Positions 51,941-60,506 of a stretch of DNA of 64,000 nt are shown here, piece after piece. The position numbers and the translations under genes were made by a program. The notes beneath the pieces were generated by a model. The model was not told the origin of the DNA and searched no databases. It saw nothing but the letters and a program-made list of their open reading frames with translations. How positions within the stretch are numbered: the stretch's first letter is position 1; each line of letters begins with the position of its first letter. Where the stretch lies: contig JAFRZE010000054.1 of assembly GCA_017442735.1 (NCBI GenBank), positions 1 through 64,000 on the forward strand. The letters run 5' to 3'. Origin of the DNA: Bacillota bacterium (GTDB taxonomy: Bacteria; Bacillota; Clostridia; Lachnospirales; Bianqueaceae).

Positions 51941-53247
51941 ACCTGGAGATGAGCGGAAAAGAACGTGAAGAACTGCTTCATCAGCTCCTTAACATGGGGG
52001 AAAACATGCTCTCCTGCGGCGGCGAAGTGAGCCGCGTGGAAGGAACACTGGTCCGGATGGGCTATGCCTATGGCGCTTCTCGAATGAATGTTTTCGTCAT
52101 TACCTCCAGCATGGTCATCACTATGTCCTTCCCGGACAGGGAAGAATATACCCAGACAAGACGGCTTTCCGACAGCGGAGCGACGGATTTTGAAAAGCTG
52201 GAAGCCTATAACGCGCTGTCCCGAAAGGTATGTAAAGAACCAGTACCGGTGGAGGAGCTACGCAGCCGGATCAAGAAGACGCAGGAAGACGCGGATCCAT
52301 CACAGCTGCAGATGTATCTGGGCTGTATGCTCGGAGCCGGCGCGTTCGCAATCTTCTTCGGCGGCGGGATCCTGGACGGGATCGTAGCGGGGATCTGCGG
52401 GCTTTTGGTCCGTTTTCTGCAGGAGAAATTAGCGCCTTACTGTTCCGGTAAAATGATCTATCATGTGCTGACCGCATTTATTTCCGGCCTGGTGATTGGT
52501 TTTTTGGGTAGTATGATCCCGGGACTTCATCTGGATAAGATCCTGATCGGTGATATCATGCTGATGATCCCGGGTATCGCCATGACCAGCTCGGTGCGGG
52601 ATGTGTTCGTCGGGGATACCATCGCCGGACTTCTGCGGCTGGTGGAAACACTTCTCTGGGCAGCCGCTTTAGCGGCGGGCATTATGCTTGCACTGACGCT
52701 GATCCGACTGATCCCTTCCGCGATCCTCTTTTCACAGGCTGTCACAGATGTGGTACCGGCAGCCGGTTTCGCAGCGGCTTCAGGGACACGCCTGTCCGCA
52801 GGTACAGCCATCGTCCAGTTGATCACCGGTGCACTGGGATCCCTTGGATTTTCGATGATGTTCCATCTGCGAAAGAAACTGATGGTCTGGACGGCGATCG
52901 GAGGGATCGTATGCTGGGGGATCTATATTCTCTTTGATTCCTTTACACCGGGTGTTTTCCTGGCCTGCCTGGCGGCTTCCGCCGTCTGTGGTTTCTATGG
53001 GGAGATCCTGGCGAGGATGCTGAAAGTGCCGGCGACGATCCTGTTTATCCCGACCATGGTCCCGCTGATCCCCGGCGGCTCACTGTACTATACGATGGCA
53101 GCGACGGTACAGAGCGAATGGAGTTCGGCGAGTTTTTACGCGGGACGGACGATCCAGTATGTGCTTGCCATCGCCATCGGGATCAGTCTGGTATGGGCCT
53201 TCTATTATATGCTGCGCATGGTGAAAACAAGGCGTAATGGTACTTAA
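51937..53247 (+). CDS. ThrE-type threonine/serine exporter (fused)
   Basis: A 436-residue membrane protein joining the two halves that are YjjP and YjjB in E. coli. The N-terminal domain has MGENMLSCGGEVSRVEGTL (about 18-36), then about ten helices. The repeated ThrE pattern PGIAMTSSVRDVFVGDTIAG (about 211-230) and the second-half FIPTMVPLIPGGSLYYTM (about 370-387) are diagnostic. It likely exports small neutral amino acids. GGAGGTGAG precedes the ATG inside the trmN6 gene. Confidence 0.92.
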   Translation: MNLEMSGKEREELLHQLLNMGENMLSCGGEVSRVEGTLVRMGYAYGASRMNVFVITSSMVITMSFPDREEYTQTRRLSDSGATDFEKLEAYNALSRKVCKEPVPVEELRSRIKKTQEDADPSQLQMYLGCMLGAGAFAIFFGGGILDGIVAGICGLLVRFLQEKLAPYCSGKMIYHVLTAFISGLVIGFLGSMIPGLHLDKILIGDIMLMIPGIAMTSSVRDVFVGDTIAGLLRLVETLLWAAALAAGIMLALTLIRLIPSAILFSQAVTDVVPAAGFAAASGTRLSAGTAIVQLITGALGSLGFSMMFHLRKKLMVWTAIGGIVCWGIYILFDSFTPGVFLACLAASAVCGFYGEILARMLKVPATILFIPTMVPLIPGGSLYYTMAATVQSEWSSASFYAGRTIQYVLAIAIGISLVWAFYYMLRMVKTRRNGT

Positions 53248-53359
53248 GAAGCATTTATGTGTTTTTTTCAGAATAGTATTGTTTTTTTCGTAAATTCCAT
53301 ATAAAATCGAAATAACTACCCCTAGTTTCTTCATAGATAACATAAAGGAGGACCAATTC

Positions 53360-55255
53360 ATGAAATGTCAGTTTTGCGGTGGTGAGATCCCGGATACCGC
53401 TGTATTCTGTATTCACTGCGGTCAGAGACAGAATAAGCCCGCGTCTGAACCGGTAAAACCCGCGTTCGGTCTGGCCCCCGAGCCAGAACCGGCGAAGCCT
53501 GCGTATGACGCGTCACAGGTGATGGTTTCCCTGGGCGGTTCTCAGCCTGTGCCTGAAGCTCCCAAACCCAGCTTCCGGCCGGAGCCGAGCTTCCAGCCTG
53601 AGCCCGAACCGATTCCTGAGCCGGAACCCAGCTTCCAACCGAGTTTCCAACCCACGCAGATCCCTGAGCCGGAACCTGTGAAATCCAGCTTCCAGCCGGA
53701 GCCGAGCTTCCAGCCCCAGCAGAGTTTCCAGACCGGTAGTTTCCAGCCGGTACAGGAGCCTCAGAATAATTTCCAGACCGGATCTTTCCAACCGGTACAG
53801 GAACCTCAGAATAATTTCCAGACCGGATCCTTCCAGCCTCAGAATAGCTTCCAGCCCCAGCAGGGCAATTTCCAGCCCCAACAGGGCGGATTCCAGCCTC
53901 AGCAGGGCAATTTCCAGCCCCAGCAGGGCAGTTTCCAGCCCCAGCAGGGCGGTTATCAGCCCCAGCAGGGCGGTTATCAGCCCCAGAACAACTTCCAGCA
54001 GGGCGGATTCCAACCTGGTGGATATGAGCCTGAACAACCCAAGAAGAAAAAAGGCAAAGCCGGTCTGATCATCGGTATCATCGCCGCTCTTCTTGTCATC
54101 GCGGCTGTGGTCGTTCTGCTGGTCGTGAAACCGTTCAAGCCGAAGATGGTGGATGTGAACCTGAATGATTATGCTACCATGACCTTTGATGGCAACAGCG
54201 GAAAAGGCACCTATACGTTCTCCTTTGACAGTACGAAATTTGTAAAGGACAACGAAGACACCATCAAGTGGATGGACAAGAAGAACGCTACCGAGAATGC
54301 GCCTGCTTATGATTATTATCTGTATTGCGTCGATGGTACTTTCTCCGGCGGTGAGAACGGCAAGCTGAAGAATGGCGATACCGTCACTGTTACCTGGAAG
54401 ATCAATGAGGAATGGGCACCGTTCTTCAATGTCAATGTAGCCCAGCCGTCCAAGACATTCACGGTGGAAGGCCTTCCCGAGATCGAAGAGCTGGATCCGT
54501 TCAACGGCTTTGAGCTTTCCTTCGAGGGGACATCTCCCTATATCGATGCGTACGGCGACAGCTCCCGCGTACCGGAAGCTTTCCAGTATCTGCAGTACAA
54601 GATCGAGCCTCAGTATGACCTGTCCGAAGGTGACACTGTAACGGTCACCCTGCTTGACTGGAACGACCAGGATCCCACTGCGCAGCTTGAAGCTGAATTT
54701 GGCGTACATCCGATCACCACTTCCAAGACCTATACAGTTATCGCCGGCGGTACTTATGTGACTTCTGCCAGCCAGATCCCGCAGGAAGAGATGGACTATT
54801 TGATCGAGATCGGTCAGATGATCTACCAGCAGGACGAGGTCGATGCAGGCAACGTTCCTTCCAACGTGACTGTCAAGAACTTCGAGTACGCGGGTAATCT
54901 GTTCCTGACCCTGAAGGAGCCGGACTACTACAGCACCAACAACGCACTCTTCTGCCTGTATAAAGTCGACATCACGGTTACCTATAAGGTGAAAGAGAAA
55001 GATGGAGACAGCGAGAAGGAAGTAGAGAAAACGATGGATTACACGTATTACTACGATGTAGAATACGATGATCTGATCCTCCTCTCTGATGGTACGATCA
55101 ATATAGACGATCTGTGGTATTACACACCGTCCGATTCCTTCTCGACCGACAAAGGTGATGTAACGCTGTACGGCTACACTTCTGTGGAAACCTATCTGGC
55201 ATCCTTTGAGAACGCCGGACTGGACGCCTACACGATCGAAAACAATATCAAGTAA
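53360..55255 (+). CDS. Zinc-ribbon membrane protein with Phe-Gln-Pro repeat linker
   Basis: A 631-residue protein. An N-terminal zinc ribbon has Cys3, Cys6, Cys17 and Cys20 (QFCGGEIPDTAVFCIHCGQ). Residues about 65-225 are low-complexity repeats of SFQPEP, NFQTGSFQP and FQPQQG(N/G). A basic KKKKGK stretch and one helix (about 232-255) follow, and the last 375 residues are an extracytoplasmic beta-rich region with repeated KNGDTVTVTW / EGDTVTVTL-like strands. Cytosolic ribbon and outside domain are inferred from charge. Function unknown. It resembles the plan of the TIR protein at 60493. AAGGAGG precedes the ATG. Confidence 0.88.
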   Translation: MKCQFCGGEIPDTAVFCIHCGQRQNKPASEPVKPAFGLAPEPEPAKPAYDASQVMVSLGGSQPVPEAPKPSFRPEPSFQPEPEPIPEPEPSFQPSFQPTQIPEPEPVKSSFQPEPSFQPQQSFQTGSFQPVQEPQNNFQTGSFQPVQEPQNNFQTGSFQPQNSFQPQQGNFQPQQGGFQPQQGNFQPQQGSFQPQQGGYQPQQGGYQPQNNFQQGGFQPGGYEPEQPKKKKGKAGLIIGIIAALLVIAAVVVLLVVKPFKPKMVDVNLNDYATMTFDGNSGKGTYTFSFDSTKFVKDNEDTIKWMDKKNATENAPAYDYYLYCVDGTFSGGENGKLKNGDTVTVTWKINEEWAPFFNVNVAQPSKTFTVEGLPEIEELDPFNGFELSFEGTSPYIDAYGDSSRVPEAFQYLQYKIEPQYDLSEGDTVTVTLLDWNDQDPTAQLEAEFGVHPITTSKTYTVIAGGTYVTSASQIPQEEMDYLIEIGQMIYQQDEVDAGNVPSNVTVKNFEYAGNLFLTLKEPDYYSTNNALFCLYKVDITVTYKVKEKDGDSEKEVEKTMDYTYYYDVEYDDLILLSDGTINIDDLWYYTPSDSFSTDKGDVTLYGYTSVETYLASFENAGLDAYTIENNIK

Positions 55256-55275
55256 ACAGTCAGTAAAACAAAAAG

Positions 55276-55309
55276 AATCGCCTGAGCTTCAAAACTCAGG
55301 CGATTTTTT
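55276..55309 (+). terminator. Terminator of the zinc-ribbon gene
   Basis: AATCGCCTGAG (55276-55286) pairs with CTCAGGCGATT (55295-55305), followed by T's. Confidence 0.94.
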
Positions 55310-55348
55310 CATGCGTTCATTATGTTCTTCCATGGTCCAAGGAATCCT

Positions 55349-55630
55349 TAGCAAGGTGTGTTCAAAAAGGAAGTCCACATTGCCATGATCCGAAGCACAA
55401 TTAGCAAGGTCAACCCAAAAAGCAAAAGAACCTTGCTATGCTGGTAGCAAGGTGTGTTTAAAAAGAAGGGGCGCCTTGCTATTATCCGAGACAGTATTAG
55501 CAAGGTCAGGTCGAAAAATAAAAGAGTCTTGCTATGCCATTAGCAAGGTATGCTCAAAAAGAAAGGCCACCTTGCTATTCTCCCAAGCATTATTAGCAAG
55601 GTCAGTTCAAAAATCAAAAGAGTCTTGCTA
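55349..55630. repeat. Array 2 of the 37-bp inverted-repeat element (six units)
   Basis: Six units, each exactly 37 bp, start at 55349, 55402, 55445, 55498, 55541 and 55594. Ends are TAGCAAG and CTTGCTA (ATTGCCA in unit 1). Gaps are 16, 6, 16, 6, 16 bases, giving an exact 96-bp period. Units alternate in sequence: units 2, 4 and 6 start GTCA inside and end AAAAGA(A/G)(C/T)-like; units 1, 3 and 5 start GTGTG or GTATG. The centre is CAAAAA or GAAAAA. The 16-base gaps resemble each other (ATCCGA core). The array lies between the 3' ends of convergent genes and is flanked by terminators. Confidence 0.95.
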
Positions 55631-55637
55631 TTAGAGG

Positions 55638-55671
55638 ACAAAAAAAGAGCCGCAGTAATTGAACTGCAGCC
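55638..55671 (-). terminator. Terminator of gdhA
   Basis: Minus strand: GGCTGCAGT pairs with ACTGCGGCT, followed by seven T (plus-strand A run 55640-55646). Confidence 0.85.
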
Positions 55672-55690
55672 CTAGTAATGCTAGATCCTA

Positions 55691-57154
<1,464 letters not shown>

Positions 57155-57200
57155 CTAAACCGCATCAAAATGACGAAGATGAAAAACCGCCCGTTTTTAC

Positions 57201-57229
57201 TTGAAGTTCGGCAGGATAGAGACTATAAT
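57201..57229 (+). promoter_or_regulatory. Promoter of ilvE
   Basis: TTGAAG, 17-base spacer, perfect TATAAT. Confidence 0.8.
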
Positions 57230-57266
57230 AGTTGAAAGCGCTTAAAAGGAAAGGAGTGCCGGGCCG

Positions 57267-57290
57267 ATGCCCGGCGAAGCGAGATTATGA
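57267..57290 (+). CDS. Possible seven-codon leader peptide overlapping ilvE
   Basis: AAGGAG (57251-57256) is followed after 10 bases by ATG and the short frame MPGEARL, whose TGA overlaps the ilvE start (ATGA). The ilvE ATG itself has no good site nearby; AAGGAG is 30 bases away. A hairpin (GCCGGGC / GCCCGGC, about 57258-57275) covers the leader start. The leader would deliver ribosomes to ilvE by coupling. Alternatively the hairpin brings the ribosome site near to the ilvE ATG. No peptide evidence exists. Confidence 0.45.
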   Translation: MPGEARL

Positions 57291-58324
57291 GTACTGCTGC
57301 GAGAAATGATATCGATTGGGGTAATCTTGGTTTTGGTTATATCAAGACCGATTACCGTTATGTCTGTCGTTATAAAGATGGAAAGTGGGATGAAGGCGGT
57401 CTGGAGTCAGACGCAACGATCACACTGAGTGAGTGTGCCTGTGTCTTCCAGTATTCCCAGAGTGTTTTCGAAGGTCTGAAAGCCTACCGTACTGAAGACG
57501 GACGCATCGTCTGCTTCCGCCCCGACCTGAACGCGAAACGTATGGCTGATTCCGCGACTCGTCTGGAAATGCCTCCGTTCCCGGAAGAGAAATTCATCGA
57601 AGCTGTCAAGATGGTCGTCAAGGCCAACGAAGCTTTCGTTCCGCCGTACGGCAGCGGTGCTACCCTGTATCTTCGCCCCTTTATGATCGGTACCAACCCG
57701 GTCATCGGCGTCAAACCCGCGGAAGAGTTTGAATTCCGTATCTTCGTCACACCGGTAGGCCCGTACTTCAAAGGCGGCGCAAAACCGATCGTCGTGAAGA
57801 TCTCCGATTTCGACCGTGCGGCTCCCCACGGCACCGGCAACATCAAGGCTGGACTGAACTACGCGATGAGTCTGTATCCGATCGTCAAAGCACATGAGGA
57901 AGGTTTCGCGGAGAACATGTATCTGGATCCGCAGACCCGCACGAAGGTCGAGGAGACCGGTGGCGCGAACATCATCTTCATCACCAAGGAAGGCAACCTC
58001 GTGACGCCCAAGTCTGACAGCATCCTTCCTTCCATCACCCGTCGTTCGATCTGCTATGTGGCAGAGAACTATCTGGGCATGAAGGTCGAGCACCGCGAAG
58101 TGTTCTTCTCCGAAGTGCCTGGTTTCGAAGAGTGCGGTCTGTGCGGTACCGCGGCTGTGATCTCTCCGGTTGGCCGGATCTATGACCATGGCAACATCAT
58201 CAACTTCCCGGCTGGTATGGAAGAGATGGGCCCTGTGACCAAGAAACTGTACGATACCCTGACCGGCATCCAGATGGGCCGCATCGAGGCGCCGGAAGGC
58301 TGGATCGTGGAGATCGATAAATAA
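57287..58324 (+). CDS. ilvE: Branched-chain amino acid aminotransferase
   Basis: A 345-residue fold-type IV PLP enzyme that makes or breaks down leucine, isoleucine and valine using glutamate. The N-terminus FGYIKTDYRYVCRYKDG is typical of the longer BCAT group. VFQYSQSVFEGLKAYR, the substrate loop FMIGTNPVIGV, the PLP lysine in GNIKAGLNYA (about 186-195), and EETGGANIIFI are clear. The CGLCGTAAVISPVGRI segment has a redox-like CxxC also seen in mammalian BCAT. It ends at a large terminator. Confidence 0.95.
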   Translation: MSTAARNDIDWGNLGFGYIKTDYRYVCRYKDGKWDEGGLESDATITLSECACVFQYSQSVFEGLKAYRTEDGRIVCFRPDLNAKRMADSATRLEMPPFPEEKFIEAVKMVVKANEAFVPPYGSGATLYLRPFMIGTNPVIGVKPAEEFEFRIFVTPVGPYFKGGAKPIVVKISDFDRAAPHGTGNIKAGLNYAMSLYPIVKAHEEGFAENMYLDPQTRTKVEETGGANIIFITKEGNLVTPKSDSILPSITRRSICYVAENYLGMKVEHREVFFSEVPGFEECGLCGTAAVISPVGRIYDHGNIINFPAGMEEMGPVTKKLYDTLTGIQMGRIEAPEGWIVEIDK

Positions 58325-58335
58325 TAACAAATAGA

Positions 58336-58412
58336 AGAGCCCCTATGCGCTCCGCTGCTCGGCAGTTGGCTACGCCAAAACTCGCAGCGGAGCACACAGG
58401 GGCTCTTTTTTT
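58336..58412 (+). terminator. Long terminator of ilvE
   Basis: AGAGCCCCT (58336-58344) pairs with AGGGGCTCT (58398-58406); inside, GCTCCGCTGC (58349-58358) pairs with GCAGCGGAGC (58384-58393). A run of T's follows. Confidence 0.93.
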
Positions 58413-58467
58413 GTCTTTATCGAGAGGATGAACTTGGGTGGGGCGTGCTTTTCGGATGGAATCGTGG

Positions 58468-58473
58468 TATAAT
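58468..58473 (+). promoter_or_regulatory. -10 element before the isomerase gene
   Basis: A perfect TATAAT, 30 bases before the start codon; no good -35 box at the right distance. Confidence 0.5.
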
Positions 58474-58502
58474 AGGGTGAATCGTTTGTCAGGAGGTTTA
58501 TG

Positions 58503-59468
58503 ATGAAGATCGGGCTTTGTTCCTATAATTTCGTGCGCGCGTTATCAAGCGGAGCGCTGTCGGTAGAGGACATGTTCCGGACGCTTCGTGACTGGGGCGC
58601 TTCGCATGTGGAGATCTCGGATTTTACCCTGCCGGTCTATGAAGGGGATATGCCTGCCAGACTGAAGGAGTGGTCGGAGAAGTATGGGATCGAGATCGCG
58701 GGTCTGAACTTTGGTTCAGACATCGCGAATCTGACCGGGGACGCCTACAAGGAAGAGTTGGAAAAGCTTTACCAAAAGCTAGACGTGGCGCATCAGATCG
58801 GCGCGACCTCCAGCCGGATCGACATGGTCCGGCAGATCGGCAAGTGGAGGGGCGACCAGACGAAAATAGATCTGATCCACTGGGCAGACGGCACGATCGT
58901 CGGTGGGACAGAGGATTTTGAAAAGGTGTTTGAAGGAATTGTCCGTGCGGCGAAAGATCTGTGTGACTATAACGCACAGTATGGCAATCCGGTCCTTTCT
59001 GAGAACCATGGCATCCTTTTCAACGGCGCCGACCGGATGAAGCGGGTCTATTTGGCAGTAGATAAAAAGAATTACGGGATCACGATGGATGTCGGCAATG
59101 CGCTGTGCGTGGGTGAGGATCCGCTGGTGATGGTGGAAGAACTCTTGCCGATCGTTCGCCGGGTACATTTTAAAGACTTTTATGTACGCGGAGCGGAAGA
59201 AGCGCTGGCGATCGGGACGGAAGACAGTGAAGGCAATCGCCTGAAAGAGGAAGGGACGATCGCTTATTCCGGATGGCTGACTTCCCGATACGGTGATTAT
59301 CTGCGCGGCGCGATCGTAGGACAGGGAGATGTGCCCGTCCAGCTGATCGTTGACAAGCTTCTGGATTATGGATATGATGGCTATCTCTCGGTCGAGTTCG
59401 AAGGTATCGAAGACTGCTTCCTGGGTTCAAAGCTGGGACTCAGGACGCTGAAGAATCTGGTGGGGTGA
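58503..59468 (+). CDS. Sugar phosphate isomerase/epimerase-like TIM-barrel protein
   Basis: A 321-residue xylose-isomerase-like TIM barrel. Typical strands are KIGLCSYNF (start), HVEISDF (about 37-43), IAGLNFGSDIAN, the metal-site glutamate in LSENHG, GITMDVGNAL and the late VHFKDFYVRG and YLSVEFEG. The second ATG (58503) is preferred because AGGAGG (58491-58496) is 6 bases away. Substrate unknown. It is followed by a MazG-like gene in the same direction. Confidence 0.88.
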   Translation: MKIGLCSYNFVRALSSGALSVEDMFRTLRDWGASHVEISDFTLPVYEGDMPARLKEWSEKYGIEIAGLNFGSDIANLTGDAYKEELEKLYQKLDVAHQIGATSSRIDMVRQIGKWRGDQTKIDLIHWADGTIVGGTEDFEKVFEGIVRAAKDLCDYNAQYGNPVLSENHGILFNGADRMKRVYLAVDKKNYGITMDVGNALCVGEDPLVMVEELLPIVRRVHFKDFYVRGAEEALAIGTEDSEGNRLKEEGTIAYSGWLTSRYGDYLRGAIVGQGDVPVQLIVDKLLDYGYDGYLSVEFEGIEDCFLGSKLGLRTLKNLVG

Positions 59469-59474
59469 CGCGTG

Positions 59475-59831
59475 ATGAGTGAATTGAAAATTTCCGATCT
59501 GATGAAGCGGCAGCACGAACTATATATGAAGCATAAGGACGACTGGGGCCTTCGGGAGCCGGCGTTCGGCAAGGACAGCATTCTGTGGATGGTGGATGAG
59601 CTCGGAGAGGTCATCGCGATCATCAAGAAAAAAGGCGCGAACGCCATCATGGAAGATGAGCATGTCCGCGCACATTATCTGGAAGAGTGCAGTGATGTGC
59701 TGATGTATTATCTGGATATGCTGGAGTGCTTTGGGATCAGCGCTGAGGAGCTGACCGACGCCTTCGACAAAAAGTGGAAGAGCAACATGGGCCGCAGCTG
59801 GGCAGAGAACGAAGCAATGTATGAGGATTAA
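59475..59831 (+). CDS. MazG-like nucleotide pyrophosphohydrolase
   Basis: A 118-residue all-alpha NTP-PPase. The acidic signature is WMVDELGEVIAIIKKKGA (about 36-53) and YLEECSDVLMYYLDM (about 74-88), matching ExxE and ExxD pairs that bind magnesium. Such proteins clean up damaged nucleotides or dUTP-like substrates. It starts 6 bases after the isomerase stop with GGGGTG upstream, and it ends at a two-way terminator. Confidence 0.85.
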   Translation: MSELKISDLMKRQHELYMKHKDDWGLREPAFGKDSILWMVDELGEVIAIIKKKGANAIMEDEHVRAHYLEECSDVLMYYLDMLECFGISAEELTDAFDKKWKSNMGRSWAENEAMYED

Positions 59832-59855
59832 AAAAACCGCTGACGCGGTTTTTTT
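59831..59855. terminator. Two-way terminator
   Basis: AAAAAACCGC (59831-59840) pairs with GCGGTTTTTT (59845-59854) around TGAC. It serves the MazG-like gene (+) and the YczE-like gene (-). Confidence 0.93.
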
Positions 59856-59858
59856 GTT

Positions 59859-60506
59859 TTATCTCCGCAGGATGGGTTCCGCGACGGTCTTCTTGAAGAA
59901 GGCGATCAGCGGACCCATGAAGAAAGCGGCGATCACGGTGCCGATCCCAACGGTCGCGCCAAGCAGGCCGCCTATGATGACACAGATCACGTCCGTCCCG
60001 ATCCGGATATATTTAAACGGAACGGGGCGGCCTTTTATTTTGATCGCTTTTTTTTCATCGAGGATGATCGCGATCGCGTCGTAGGTCGAGACACCGAGAT
60101 CCGCCGTAAAGTAGAGCGCGGTGGAAAGACACATGATGACGACTCCCACGGCCAGTACGATGACCCGGAACCACAGGGCATGGTCGACGGACGGTCCGAG
60201 CCAGCGAACGAGGCAGGCTTCGGAGAACTCCGCCATATAGCCGAGCAGGAACAGGTTGATGAGCGTACCGAGGCTGATCTTTTTCCTGTCGACGATGAAG
60301 ATCACGATCAGCTGAACGATGTTCAGGAGCATATAGAAGGTGCCGAATCCGATTCCGGTCAGGCTCCAGGTGCCATGCGCGAACACCTGAAAGGGGTCGA
60401 GGCCGAGATCGGAATAGCTGAAGAGACCGACAGACAGACCGCAGATCGAAACGCCGAACACGGTCATGAGAATGCGTTTGACGAGTTGAGGATTATTTGT
60501 TTTCAT
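59859..60506 (-). CDS. YczE/YitT-like membrane protein
   Basis: A 215-residue (218 if the ATG at 60515 is used) membrane protein with about five to six helices, of the YczE/YyaS/YitT type. Signatures are SVGLFSYSDLGLDPFQVFAHG and the related second half TALYFTADLGVSTYDAIAIIL. It overlaps the end of the TIR gene and has no own ribosome site, so translation is coupled. Function unknown. Confidence 0.88.
   Translation of the reverse strand: MKTNNPQLVKRILMTVFGVSICGLSVGLFSYSDLGLDPFQVFAHGTWSLTGIGFGTFYMLLNIVQLIVIFIVDRKKISLGTLINLFLLGYMAEFSEACLVRWLGPSVDHALWFRVIVLAVGVVIMCLSTALYFTADLGVSTYDAIAIILDEKKAIKIKGRPVPFKYIRIGTDVICVIIGGLLGATVGIGTVIAAFFMGPLIAFFKKTVAEPILRR

Noticed and set aside
55452-55634. Small plus-strand frames within array 2
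   Set aside because: They arise because the 96-bp period is a multiple of three, so the repeat translates in one frame; there is no ribosome site or conserved protein.
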